From Prevotella sp. (lineage in GTDB: Bacteria; Bacteroidota; Bacteroidia; Bacteroidales; Dysgonomonadaceae): a DNA stretch of 64,000 bases. The notes beneath the pieces were generated by a model. The model saw only the letters and a program-made list of their open reading frames with translations. It did no database searches and was not told the origin of the DNA. The stretch lies in assembly GCA_031271965.1 (NCBI GenBank), contig JAISUS010000028.1, forward strand, positions 124,001-188,000, in the 5' to 3' direction. Shown piece by piece: positions 10,577-20,306 of this stretch; the first letter of the stretch is position 1, and every line of letters begins with the position of its first letter. A program made the position numbers and the translations under genes.

Positions 10577-12274
10577 TTACCATCCTGTATTTTGAGTTAC
10601 AGCTTTGTTTGTTGATATTTCCCAATCCGGTATAGGAAAATAGTTATATGCGGGAGTCACTTTATAATAGTTGGCGGCATAGGCATGGCCTGTGTTCCAG
10701 CCCGGTTTGGTTATATAGTTCGCCATATCCGTCATTTTTGAGTAGAATTCTCCCCAACGAATTAAATCCCAACGCCTCAACGCTTCAAAACATAATTCCA
10801 TAGCACGCTCATCTTTCAGCGCTTCTCTAAATGTGTCTTTACTTAGTCCTGATAAAGGAGTTAATTTAGCTCTCTTGCGAACGTCATTAATACATTCGTA
10901 GGCTAGAGTGGTAGGACCGGTTATTTCGTTTTCTGCTTCAGCGAGCATAAGCAATACATCACTGTAGCGCAAAATTGGAAAATTGATCGGCGTATAGTTT
11001 TTATTTTTGGGTGTTACAGCTTCCAATTCGCGACGGTATTTGGCTGCACAACGGGTTTTATTTACGCTTTGTGCCGGTGTATAATCTGTACAAGGCATCC
11101 CTTCTACAGAAGTAAGTCCGGCAGGTCTTTTCCCATCATAATAAATACGTCCTTTCACAGGTTTTTCTCCGGTAGTTTCATAATCATATTCATAGGGTGC
11201 AATGCTCCAGTTGCCTCGCTCTGTGTCTCCCTGACTTTCATAAAGTTCATATAATTTTAAAGACGCATAAGCAAAACGATAACTATAACCGGGATTTCTC
11301 ATCCCTGTATAATTCTTATAAGTGTTTGAGGCTGAATAGTCATTTGTACTTCCGAAGCCTAAGGTATTACCAATTCTTCCTGCCGAAAAATTTGCAGATG
11401 TGATACGGTTTCCTGCCTCTTCCACTTCCCAAAGACTCTCTCTCACTCCTGTACTATTATATTGATCAGAACACATATCTGTAAATACCTGGCTGTAAGA
11501 GTCTGCGAGGCCGTGTAAATTGCTAGTTTTCACTTGTTCTGCCCAATATTTTGCTTCTTCGAAGTATTTTTGAGAATTACTGTCACTGGCTTTATTATCC
11601 CTATAATGTTCTCCAGCCCTGAAAAGGTAGATGCGCGCCAGTATTCCCTGAGCTACAGATTGCGTAACTGTACCTGTATGGGACAGTTCGTTTGCCTTAG
11701 GTAGGTTTGGAATAGTATTTTTTATATCTTCTATTATCTGGTCATAAATTACTTGCTTATCTGTACGTGGAATACTTAAACCCTCCACACTCTGTGCAGA
11801 TGTAAGGCGTAAAGGTACGTCTCCCCAACCTTGAATAAGATTGAAATAGTAAAACGAACGTAAGAATAGAGCTTCGGCTTTAGCTTTGTCTCTAACTGTT
11901 TGGCTGATTTCTGCATTTTTGTCTGCATTTTCCAGAAGCATATTTGCTCTGTTGATGCCATCATAAAGAATACGCCAATAGGTCATAATGTCGGCATTAG
12001 CACTATTTGCATTGGCACATAAAATGCTACTATATGGAGAGGATCTTTGATAAAAAGTAAGGTCATCACCTCCTGCTATATATAGAGGGTAATTGTTTCC
12101 ATAAAAGAATTCTTGCATAAGGGGATTATATACTCCTATCAGAAAGGAACTTAATTCTGTTTCGTTATTGAAATATGTTTCAGGTGTCAGTTCATACGGC
12201 TCCTTGTCCAAGAAATTACATGAAACAGATCCTATGCATAATAACGATAGTATGATATATTTTATAGTTTTCAT
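10577..12274 (-). CDS. SusD/RagB-family glycan-binding lipoprotein
   Basis: This 565-residue protein has a lipobox (IGSVSC, Cys19) followed by the SusD start NFLDKEPYELTPETYFNNETEL. The TPR-like helical scaffold includes LFLRSFYYFNLIQGWGDVPL near residue 140. The C-terminal SusD block is RYSDVLLMLAEAENEI, then NDVRKRAKLTPL and ERAMELCFEALRRWDLIRWGE. SusD proteins form the lid of the SusC barrel and capture oligosaccharides at the outer membrane. The pairing with the SusC encoded 20 bases upstream and the GAG enzymes downstream implies a chondroitin or hyaluronan oligosaccharide ligand; that specificity is inferred from context. Confidence 0.95.
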   Translation of the reverse strand: MKTIKYIILSLLCIGSVSCNFLDKEPYELTPETYFNNETELSSFLIGVYNPLMQEFFYGNNYPLYIAGGDDLTFYQRSSPYSSILCANANSANADIMTYWRILYDGINRANMLLENADKNAEISQTVRDKAKAEALFLRSFYYFNLIQGWGDVPLRLTSAQSVEGLSIPRTDKQVIYDQIIEDIKNTIPNLPKANELSHTGTVTQSVAQGILARIYLFRAGEHYRDNKASDSNSQKYFEEAKYWAEQVKTSNLHGLADSYSQVFTDMCSDQYNSTGVRESLWEVEEAGNRITSANFSAGRIGNTLGFGSTNDYSASNTYKNYTGMRNPGYSYRFAYASLKLYELYESQGDTERGNWSIAPYEYDYETTGEKPVKGRIYYDGKRPAGLTSVEGMPCTDYTPAQSVNKTRCAAKYRRELEAVTPKNKNYTPINFPILRYSDVLLMLAEAENEITGPTTLAYECINDVRKRAKLTPLSGLSKDTFREALKDERAMELCFEALRRWDLIRWGEFYSKMTDMANYITKPGWNTGHAYAANYYKVTPAYNYFPIPDWEISTNKAVTQNTGW

Positions 12275-12293
12275 CTTTCGGGTTAATTATTGA

Positions 12294-15200
12294 TTAGAAA
12301 TTAAGATTTAAACCAAATGTAAATGAAGCAGATCTTGGATAAGCAGAGAAATCGAGTCCGGGTGTCAATGCACTGTTTCTGATAGAGACTTCCGGATCGT
12401 AACCTGAATAGTTGGTAAATGTAATCAGGTTCTGAGCTGATACATAAACCCGGGCTCTGCTGATATGGAGATTTTTCAATACCTTGGATGGTAGGGTATA
12501 ACCTAATGACAGAGTCTTCAACCTCAAATAAGATCCATCTTCGATTACACGTGACGAGAATACAAGGTTGGATGAAGACGTACTTACCCTCGGTATATCA
12601 CTGTTCGGATTGTCGAATGTCCAACGATCGGCGTAAGAAGCAAACTGATTAAGATCTTTTTTCTTATTGAAGCCGTTCTCAAACATTAAGCGGTTAGCGT
12701 TCAATATATCATTTCCATAACTCCATTGTAAGAATATACTCAAATCAAATCCTTTATATTCAAAATTGTTTGTAAATCCTCCGATGTGCTTAGGCTCACC
12801 ACGACCTATTATCGTGCGATCGCTGGAGTCAATCACCCCATCGCCATTGATATCTCTATATTTTGGAAATCCGGGTTGGGTATTTACTTCCGAAGAGTAA
12901 TGAGAAATTCCCGGCTTTAAAATATAGTTTCCTCCTACGAAATCAAATTCATCCAGTTTATATGTTCCTTCATAAATATATCCGTACATCATACCGATAG
13001 GTAACCCTACTTTAGCTATGTAGCCCGGAGTGGCATTGAAGTTCTGGTCAAATGTTGCAATAGTCGTTTTAGACTCTATATCTTCGGCAAGATTCAGAAC
13101 TTTGTTTCTATTGAATGAAATATTAAAGTTTGTAGTCCATTTAAAGTCCTTAGTAGAAATATTCGTAGTGTTGATAGTAAACTCAAGGCCACGGTTTCTT
13201 ACTTTTCCGATGTTTCGCATTGCTCCGGCATAACCGGAAGATAGGGGAAGCTCTGTGAAGAACAATAAATCTGAAGTAACTTTATTATACCAGTCGGCAG
13301 TAATATTAATCCGTTCTTTTAAGAATACAAGATCAAGACCGATATTGGTTTGTGAAGTCGTTTCCCATTTCAGATTCTTATTTGGAAGATTGCGTGGAAC
13401 AACACCTACAGAATTGACATTGTTGTTAATCGGATATACACCGTGGGCTATACCGCTTGAAGTAGTGTAATTGCCTTCCGTAGCACGAAGCATATCTAAT
13501 AAAGCGTACCTATCATAAGCACCAATACGATTATTCCCTGTTTGTCCCCACCCAAAACGGAATTTTCCGGATGAAACTATATCTTTAAGTCCTTCGAAGA
13601 ATGATTCTTCTGAGAAAGACCATGCTGTGGACATGGAAGGGAAATAGCCCCAACGGTTATTCTCGTCAAATTTAGACGAACCGTCGGCACGCATCGATCC
13701 GGTAAAGTAATATTTGGATGCATAGTTATAACTTACACGGCCAAGATAAGAGAGGAGTGCTTCTTCTTGTCTTACAGACGATGAATTTCCAAATTGTCCT
13801 TGTTTCATGCCGGCCATACCCAACGATTCGAATGGAATCTGATTCATTGTTTCGCTGTTATACTTATATTGTGATTCCTGAAGGGTAATACCCGCAACAG
13901 CACTGATGGTATGTGTTTTGTCTATTATTGTATTATAAGAAACGGTATTTTCATTTAACCATGTTACTTTTTCAGAGGTGGCCAGTGTTGCATTTACCCC
14001 ACTGGTAGAGCCGGGATAGCCATAACGTGTTTTGGAATTGTTGAATGTTTCGTTACGTCTGTTATCTGTCGTGTAGCCTCCCGATACTTTAAGGCGAAGA
14101 CCTTTCAGAAATTCATATTCAGCAAATCCATTCAGTTGTAAATATGTAATGAAATTTTTACGATGGCTGTTTTGTAGATCCATAATAGGATTGAAGCGAT
14201 AATCGTTCAGTGTTTCAATACCTTCATCCTGAATATTATTTAACAAGCTGCTTAATTCGACATTAGGTTGAGTGACTGGCCGGTATCCCCATACACTGTA
14301 GAACAGGTTGTTCATACCCGAATATGAAGATTGTGACGGACTTGCTCCTGAAGATACAGATCTGTTATAATTAACAGATACATTTGTATTTAGCTTACCT
14401 TTTCTTACATTGAACCCTACGCGTCCTTGCATTTTATTATAATTGGAGCGCAGTACAATACCGTTCTGATCGAAATAAGAGAATGAAGCATTATAACGTG
14501 CATCTGCTGTACCTCCTGTAAGTGATAAGTTGTGGCTTTGTTGCCATGCATCACGGAATATCATGTCTTGCCAATCATATTGAGGTACATTTTTATAGTC
14601 GTCTAATGTATATGTTTTTCCATTATATGTCTGAAAATAACCAAAATTCCCCGACATATCGGCTGCGGTATATACTTCCGATTGTAGTTTTACGAATTCG
14701 TAAGCGTCCATCATCTTTATTTTGTTTGATATCCAGCTTACACCCGCATTAAAGTCGTAACTAACCTGAGGTGCTCCCACTTTTCCTTTTTTTGTAGTAA
14801 TCATAATTACTCCATTTGCCCCACGTGCTCCATAAATGGCTGTGGCGGAAGCGTCTTTAAGAACGTCCAATGATTCTATGTCATTAGGGTTTATTGATGC
14901 GCCTACGGTAGGGTCTTCAACGGGGAATCCATCTATTACATAGAGCGGCGAGTTCTCCTGAGTAAGGGAGTTATTACCCCTGATTACGATATTCATTGTT
15001 CCTCCGGGCATACCTTCGCCTGAAGATACCTGTACACCTGCCAGGCGTCCGGCCAAAGCCTGGTCAAAGCTAGGTACAGGAGCTTTTAGCATATCATCGA
15101 GATTGGCTTTTCCTACCGATCCTGTAAGGTCGCGCCTACGCACGTCCTGATATCCTATAACTACAACTTCGTCCAAAAACTTAGAGTCTTCTTTCATTAC

Positions 15201-15503
15201 GATCGTCATAGGTTTAGAAGCATCAGCTTTCATTTCCACCGCAGAATAACCAACATAGGTAAAAATCAGTATGTCTGCAGATTTGGATACAGTTATACTG
15301 AATTTACCATCGATATCGGTTAATACTCCGCTTTTTTCGTTTCCTTTTACTTTAATAGTTACTCCAATAAGAGGTTCTCCCGTTTCATCTACGACAGTTC
15401 CTCGAACATTTAAAGGGTTTTGAGCATTTGCCTGAACTATAAAAAAGAAACTTAGGATGGATATCCATAAGCGTCCGGCAAATTTGTGTTTTCGTTTTTC
15501 CAT
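12294..15503 (-). CDS. SusC/RagA-family TonB-dependent transporter
   Basis: This 1069-residue outer-membrane protein has a signal peptide ending QANAQ, then a carboxypeptidase-D regulatory-like domain (VRGTVVDETGEPLIGVTIKVKG). The TonB box/SusC motif is FLDEVVVIGYQDVRRRDLTGSVG near residue 110. The plug follows, with DVLKDASATAIYGARGANGVIMITTKKG near residue 210. The 22-strand barrel then runs to a terminal aromatic residue (TFGLNLNF). It imports oligosaccharides across the outer membrane using TonB energy, with SusD as lid. A -7 element match at 15554-15561 lies about 50 bases upstream of the ATG. Expression is expected to be induced by the HTCS encoded immediately upstream. Confidence 0.96.
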   Translation of the reverse strand: MEKRKHKFAGRLWISILSFFFIVQANAQNPLNVRGTVVDETGEPLIGVTIKVKGNEKSGVLTDIDGKFSITVSKSADILIFTYVGYSAVEMKADASKPMTIVMKEDSKFLDEVVVIGYQDVRRRDLTGSVGKANLDDMLKAPVPSFDQALAGRLAGVQVSSGEGMPGGTMNIVIRGNNSLTQENSPLYVIDGFPVEDPTVGASINPNDIESLDVLKDASATAIYGARGANGVIMITTKKGKVGAPQVSYDFNAGVSWISNKIKMMDAYEFVKLQSEVYTAADMSGNFGYFQTYNGKTYTLDDYKNVPQYDWQDMIFRDAWQQSHNLSLTGGTADARYNASFSYFDQNGIVLRSNYNKMQGRVGFNVRKGKLNTNVSVNYNRSVSSGASPSQSSYSGMNNLFYSVWGYRPVTQPNVELSSLLNNIQDEGIETLNDYRFNPIMDLQNSHRKNFITYLQLNGFAEYEFLKGLRLKVSGGYTTDNRRNETFNNSKTRYGYPGSTSGVNATLATSEKVTWLNENTVSYNTIIDKTHTISAVAGITLQESQYKYNSETMNQIPFESLGMAGMKQGQFGNSSSVRQEEALLSYLGRVSYNYASKYYFTGSMRADGSSKFDENNRWGYFPSMSTAWSFSEESFFEGLKDIVSSGKFRFGWGQTGNNRIGAYDRYALLDMLRATEGNYTTSSGIAHGVYPINNNVNSVGVVPRNLPNKNLKWETTSQTNIGLDLVFLKERINITADWYNKVTSDLLFFTELPLSSGYAGAMRNIGKVRNRGLEFTINTTNISTKDFKWTTNFNISFNRNKVLNLAEDIESKTTIATFDQNFNATPGYIAKVGLPIGMMYGYIYEGTYKLDEFDFVGGNYILKPGISHYSSEVNTQPGFPKYRDINGDGVIDSSDRTIIGRGEPKHIGGFTNNFEYKGFDLSIFLQWSYGNDILNANRLMFENGFNKKKDLNQFASYADRWTFDNPNSDIPRVSTSSSNLVFSSRVIEDGSYLRLKTLSLGYTLPSKVLKNLHISRARVYVSAQNLITFTNYSGYDPEVSIRNSALTPGLDFSAYPRSASFTFGLNLNF

Positions 15504-15553
15504 AGATTTTAATTACTTTTTTAATTAGAGCCAAGAATGCTTTTTGATTGATA

Positions 15554-15561
15554 CAAAATTA
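15554..15561 (-). promoter_or_regulatory. Putative Bacteroidetes -7 promoter element for SusC of the GAG PUL
   Basis: Read on the minus strand, the eight bases are TAATTTTG, an exact match to the Bacteroidetes -7 consensus TAnnTTTG. Transcription would start near 15547, giving a 5' leader of roughly 44 bases before the SusC ATG at 15503. I do not see a clear TTTG -33 element at the usual spacing, as expected if the HTCS activator supplies binding energy. The assignment rests on consensus and position only. Confidence 0.5.
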
Positions 15562-15664
15562 TGGCCCCGATATAAAAAGGGATGGTAGAATTGTACATAT
15601 AATTGATAATATTATACAACCTGTTTTATAACATTGTTTTTATAATGAGTTGTCGCTTAGGTGA

Positions 15665-18600
15665 TTATTCTTTTATTTGGTCTTGTTCTCCTGTTCTGTA
15701 CGCTAATGGAGTCATATGGTAAGTTTCTTTAAAACACTTTCCAAAATATCCTGAAGTAGTAAATCCCGTGATATCAGAAATGTCTGAAATTCTTAACTCC
15801 GGATTATTTTTAAGTAGGAAAGCTGCTTTTTTTAACTTAATGGTTAGAATAAATTTATTGGGTGTTTGTCCTGTTATTGCTTTTATTTTTGCGTATATAT
15901 TTGTTCTTGCTATTCCCAATGTATCGGCCAGTATATCGATATTGAAATCAGGATTGCTTATGTTTTCTTCAACAACACTCATAACTTTATCAATGAAGTC
16001 TTTGTCTAGTTTGTTGGTTGCCAGCATTAATGGTGTCATCTGAGGCTGTTGACCGAATTTTTCCTGTAAAATGACTCTACTGTTGACCAGATTATTACAC
16101 CTTGATATCAGGATATTTATATTAAATGGTTTGGTAATATAATCATCAGCTCCGTTCTGTAACCCTTCGATCGTATGCTCTATGGCAGTTCTTGCAGTTA
16201 GCAATACTACGGGGATATGGCAAGTTTCGATATTTGATTTAACTTGCTTACATAATTCAACACCTGACATTTTAGGCATCAAAACATCACTGAGTATAAT
16301 ATTCGGCATTTCTTTTCTGACTATCTCTAACCCTTCTTCTCCGTCTGGCGCAGATAGAATGATATAAAAAGGTTTGAACATACCTATGAGCATTTCTCTG
16401 AGAGAGTCGTTATCTTCTACAATGAGCATTTTTGCTCCTTCAATAGAGGGGTAGAAAGTCTGCTCTGAAGAATAGTCTTCTGATTCCGGCAGCAAAAGCT
16501 CACCTCTTTCGATGGAGTCTTCTTGTTCGATTAGCTGATTCTCATTGAAATGTTCTTTTCCTAATTTGAGAGAAACTGTAAAAGTTGTTCCTTTTCCTTT
16601 TTCGCTTTTTACAGAAATCGTTCCATGATGTAGCTCTATAATTCCTTTGGCAAGAGCTAAACCTATACCTGTTCCCGAAGAGACACTATCTGTCTGATAA
16701 AACCTGTTAAAAATTTTGTCTATATCTTTGGCTTCAATACCATCACCTGTATCTTCAACTTCAAAGATTGCATTTTCGTTTGATCTTCGTACCGTTATGA
16801 TGATTGTGTCATCTGATTTAGTGTGTTTAAAGGCATTCGAGATAAGATTGTTGACTACCTTTTGGAATTGGTTTGTATCATACCATACGACCAACTTTTC
16901 AATTTCTTTTTTGAAAATAAAGTTTACTTGACGGGTAACAGCGTATTCATGGAAGAGCAAATAGTTCTCGTTAAGAAAATCAACGATGTTATGTTCCGAG
17001 ACTTTTATTGTCATATGTCCCTGCTCCTGTTTTCTGAAGTCGAGTAACTCTGTGATGAGTCCCCTCATTTGAAGACTATTTTTATATATAGACAATAGTT
17101 TGTTATATACTTTCGGCGTAAATGGCTCGATTTGCATTAACATTTCCATTTGTCCTACGATAAGAGTCAGTGGTGTTCGAAACTCATGGGAAATATTTGT
17201 AAAAAAGCGAAGTTTTGATTGATTCAATTCTTCGACATCTTTTATATGCTTTTGTTCATATTTTAGCGATTCTTGTAATTTGATACGGCTGTTATAAGAT
17301 CTGATGATAAAATAAAGAATGATAATGCCGAGTATAATGTATATTAGATAGGCATATATTGTTTTATAGAACGGTGGTAATATTTGTATATTCAAGCGGG
17401 TTTCAGGCACATTTTTCTCATTCGGTTCCCCGGCTTTTATTATCAAAGTATATTTTCCCGGATTAAGATTTGTATAGGTAATAATATGTTGTCCGTTTGT
17501 ATTTACCCAATCTTGAGAGAATCCTTCCAGTTTATACATTATTTTATCTTTGTTGGCCGGAATATAGTTAGTAGTGGCAAATTCTATACTGAATACAGAA
17601 TAATCACTGTTTAGTGTGATGGATGGGTTAAGAGAAAGGGCTTCATGTAAAATGCCTGTCTGATCATTTACCAGAACGGGTTTGTTGTTTGCAGTAAGCA
17701 TGTAAGGTATAATGCTGTACTCTTTTTTAGAGAAATTGAGGTCTTTTTCATAAAACGACACCATACCTTGTACCCCTCCCAAAAAGACTTCTCCATCGTT
17801 TGTCAGATACAATGCGTTTTCATTAATCGAGGACAAAGGAAATCCATTTTCTACGTTATAATTATAAAATGTTTTTCTGGCATGATCGAACTGGCTGAAT
17901 CCCTGATTGGTTATTAAGAGTAATTTACCATATCTGGACTCACAAACTTTATAGATACAGTCGCTGAGAATGCCATTTTCCTGAGAATCGAAATTAGAGA
18001 ACTCTTTTGTTTCATAATTAAATAGATCTAGTCCACTTCCGGATGTTGATATCCATAAATTATAATAGTGATCTTGCGCAATGTTGTTAATATTATTATT
18101 GCTAATACTATGCGGGTCGGACGGATTGTGCCTGTAATTTATCAATTCGCCTGTTTCCATATTGTAGGAATAAAGCCCTTCACCCGTAGCGGCTATCCAT
18201 AGAGTCCCATGATAATCAAAAAACAGATCGGCAACCATTTTTATTGCTCGTCCTCTTTCTGTGTTTCTAAACATCCGTTTACTTTTTCCTGTTTTGGGCG
18301 AGAATAGGCACACTCCATCTTCGGTAGCAAGAACCAGATCATTTTTATAAGGTACGATGTCTAAAATAATATTCGACCATAAAGCTGTTGTATCATTCTG
18401 GTTTGCTTTGTAATGAGTGAAATTATCTGTACGCAGATCGAGTTTGTTGAGCCCTCCCAAATGAGTGCCTATCCACATGACCTCCTTTTTCGAATCATAA
18501 TAAATAGACTTTACATTATTATGGGATATGCTGTTTTTATTTTCACTGTGTCTGTACCATTTAAATGTTTTCGTTTTCCGGTTATAGACGTTTACACCAC

Positions 18601-19663
18601 CACCTTCGGTACAAATCCACAGGTTATGTTTGTCATCTTCAAGCATATTTCCCACTACAGGAAAGCTGAGTCCTTCTTTTTCAATTGGTGATTGCTTATA
18701 CCTTGTATAGATTTCATAATTTGGACTGAAATAATTAACCCCACCAAAATAAGTACCAAACCAAATGGTACCCTGATGATCCTTAATCATACTCCAGATA
18801 GAGTTATGTGTCATTCCACTGGATTGGTCCATTGAATAGTGGGTAAACTTACCTGTCTTTTTCTCAAATTTATCTAATCCAACAAAAGTTCCTATCCATA
18901 TATCACCTTGATCGTCTTGGCAACAAGAACGTACGAAATCAGACGATACACTGTTCGTTGTGGAATTATGAAGGTAACGATATATTTGTTCTCCACTTAT
19001 TCTGAAAAGTCCATGCTCCCAACTACCAGCCCATATGTCACTATCGTTGTCCATGTATATATTGGTAATGTTCGCTTTTTCTATGATGTGAGTCAATTGA
19101 TTCTTCAACTTGTTTAATCTGTAAAGTCCATTGTTTGATGTTGCAATCCAGATTTGCTCTTTATTGTCGATGAATATTGCTGAAATTATATCATCTTTTT
19201 GTGGTAGGCTGTAAAATAGTTTGAACTGTAGACTTTCATCATAAATGTATAATTCATTTTTCTTTCCAATATATAGATGTTTACTATAATGTATTGCTGT
19301 AACATTTGTGGAAGCCAATATAGTGCTGAATTTTTCTTTTCTCATATCCCATTCCGATATTCCATCAATACAGAGTAGGTATATTTTACCATTTTTATTA
19401 CCTGCTAATTTTAATATATTGTTTGATGATAGAGAGTTGGGGCTGTTCTTTTGGAGTTTATATGTCTGTATCCTATTTCCGTTATAACAGTTTACCCCTT
19501 CTCTGGTAGCTATCCATATAAATCCTCTTTCGTCCTGATATAAATCATTCACGGAAATTTGAGATAATCCATTTTCAGGAGTAAGGCTTCGAAAAGTAAT
19601 ATTTTGAGCCATTATACCTGACATGGATAAAATGGAGATAAGCAAGGACAGTATATTCTTCAT
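15665..19663 (-). CDS. Hybrid two-component system sensor/regulator (HTCS) of the GAG PUL
   Basis: This single 1332-residue polypeptide carries a full two-component pathway. A signal peptide (ending SGIMAQ) precedes two periplasmic beta-propellers (repeats such as DERGFIWIATREGVNCYNG, about 20-690), then a Y_Y_Y domain and a transmembrane helix near 773-795. The histidine kinase has phospho-acceptor H826 in ISHEFRTPLT, and the ATPase domain ends with GTGIGLALAKGI. The receiver domain has phospho-acceptor D1126 in ILSDVLMP. A C-terminal AraC-type helix-turn-helix (DISDITGFTTSGYFGKCFKE) completes it. Such sensors bind a PUL-specific oligosaccharide in the periplasm and activate susCD transcription. 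Adjacency to GAG enzymes suggests an unsaturated GAG disaccharide, as for BT3334 of B. theta; this is inference. Confidence 0.95.
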   Translation of the reverse strand: MKNILSLLISILSMSGIMAQNITFRSLTPENGLSQISVNDLYQDERGFIWIATREGVNCYNGNRIQTYKLQKNSPNSLSSNNILKLAGNKNGKIYLLCIDGISEWDMRKEKFSTILASTNVTAIHYSKHLYIGKKNELYIYDESLQFKLFYSLPQKDDIISAIFIDNKEQIWIATSNNGLYRLNKLKNQLTHIIEKANITNIYMDNDSDIWAGSWEHGLFRISGEQIYRYLHNSTTNSVSSDFVRSCCQDDQGDIWIGTFVGLDKFEKKTGKFTHYSMDQSSGMTHNSIWSMIKDHQGTIWFGTYFGGVNYFSPNYEIYTRYKQSPIEKEGLSFPVVGNMLEDDKHNLWICTEGGGVNVYNRKTKTFKWYRHSENKNSISHNNVKSIYYDSKKEVMWIGTHLGGLNKLDLRTDNFTHYKANQNDTTALWSNIILDIVPYKNDLVLATEDGVCLFSPKTGKSKRMFRNTERGRAIKMVADLFFDYHGTLWIAATGEGLYSYNMETGELINYRHNPSDPHSISNNNINNIAQDHYYNLWISTSGSGLDLFNYETKEFSNFDSQENGILSDCIYKVCESRYGKLLLITNQGFSQFDHARKTFYNYNVENGFPLSSINENALYLTNDGEVFLGGVQGMVSFYEKDLNFSKKEYSIIPYMLTANNKPVLVNDQTGILHEALSLNPSITLNSDYSVFSIEFATTNYIPANKDKIMYKLEGFSQDWVNTNGQHIITYTNLNPGKYTLIIKAGEPNEKNVPETRLNIQILPPFYKTIYAYLIYIILGIIILYFIIRSYNSRIKLQESLKYEQKHIKDVEELNQSKLRFFTNISHEFRTPLTLIVGQMEMLMQIEPFTPKVYNKLLSIYKNSLQMRGLITELLDFRKQEQGHMTIKVSEHNIVDFLNENYLLFHEYAVTRQVNFIFKKEIEKLVVWYDTNQFQKVVNNLISNAFKHTKSDDTIIITVRRSNENAIFEVEDTGDGIEAKDIDKIFNRFYQTDSVSSGTGIGLALAKGIIELHHGTISVKSEKGKGTTFTVSLKLGKEHFNENQLIEQEDSIERGELLLPESEDYSSEQTFYPSIEGAKMLIVEDNDSLREMLIGMFKPFYIILSAPDGEEGLEIVRKEMPNIILSDVLMPKMSGVELCKQVKSNIETCHIPVVLLTARTAIEHTIEGLQNGADDYITKPFNINILISRCNNLVNSRVILQEKFGQQPQMTPLMLATNKLDKDFIDKVMSVVEENISNPDFNIDILADTLGIARTNIYAKIKAITGQTPNKFILTIKLKKAAFLLKNNPELRISDISDITGFTTSGYFGKCFKETYHMTPLAYRTGEQDQIKE

Positions 19664-19770
19664 TTGTAAATGTCTTTTGTGAAAATTGCTATTGGATTGT
19701 ATTTATTCCAACAGGCATCTTCCTGAATTGTATTCTCTTAAAAACAGAGCGTTGGCATATTTATAAGATA

Positions 19771-19778
19771 CAAAAATA
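19771..19778 (-). promoter_or_regulatory. Possible -7 element for the GAG HTCS gene
   Basis: The minus strand reads TATTTTTG, matching TAnnTTTG, and would place a start near 19764 with about a 100-base leader to the HTCS ATG at 19663. No clear -33 element is visible. In AT-rich sequence this match could arise by chance. Confidence 0.3.
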
Positions 19779-19935
19779 AGGATATTTTTCTAATCTGATT
19801 ATTTTGTCTATTAGTCGTTATTTCTAAAGAATATGGAAATAATTTCTTAATATAGGTTCAATTTTCTAATCGTTTTATTTTGTTTCCTTTTTTACAAGGG
19901 AAATTGCTTTCGGTTAATCCTTACAATAATAGGCA

Positions 19936-20069
19936 GATACTTGGCAAAAACAATTCTGTACATCTTATACTGAATATTGCTGTTGGAGGCCATTGGGGTA
20001 GATGATTCTATTTTTCCCCAGCATATGATTATTGATTACATACGTATTTATAAACAAAAGATGAATTAA
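19936..20069 (+). pseudogene. Decayed C-terminal remnant of a GH16 beta-glucanase/laminarinase
   Basis: Translated piecewise, this stretch gives DTWQKQF, then after a one-base shift VHLILNIAVGGHWG (19958-19999), then after another shift VDDSIFPQHMIIDYIRIYKQ and a stop at 20067-20069. These three pieces are, in order, the conserved end of GH16 laminarinases (recalled pattern: W-x-F-x-x-F-h-LILNiAVGGnWGG, then DDSiFP and DYvRVY). The first two pieces are out of frame with what follows, and the middle frame ends in an in-frame TGA at 20003. No upstream GH16 sequence (ExDxxE catalytic block) is recognisable between 19664 and 19935. It is therefore the tail of a lost gene, still followed by what looks like its own terminator. 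Confidence 0.75.
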
Positions 20070-20115
20070 GAAAAAGGTGTAATTTCAATAAATAATTTGG
20101 GCTTTTATTGCTAAT

Positions 20116-20153
20116 AATAACCGCAGGTATTTTTACTAGCAGTTATTTTTTTA
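20116..20153 (+). terminator. Intrinsic terminator downstream of the GH16 remnant
   Basis: The arm AATAACCGC (20116-20124) pairs with GCAGTTATT (20139-20147) with one G-U pair, and a run of T follows. It lies 47 bases after the remnant's stop codon, consistent with being the original gene's 3' end. Confidence 0.6.
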
Positions 20154-20306
20154 TATTTTAGATAAAAAATAACAAGATCAGGATATTTTTATTCAGCTTA
20201 TTGAGCCTAGGTAAAAGATATTTTTCAAACAAATCGGTTTGTTAAATTGTTACATTATTTGAACCATGAGTATAAATTGGATTAAGGCAAGTTTAATATT
20301 CATAAT

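Larger units (their letters stand above)
19664..20306. other. 643-base intergenic region between the GAG HTCS and the VOC operon
   Basis: This gap between divergent genes holds the possible HTCS promoter (19771-19778), the GH16 remnant (19936-20069) and its terminator. It also has a small palindrome AACAAA-tcgg-TTTGTT at 20228-20243, about 63 bases before the first VOC gene, which could be an operator. Apart from these I see nothing coding in it. Confidence 0.6.
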
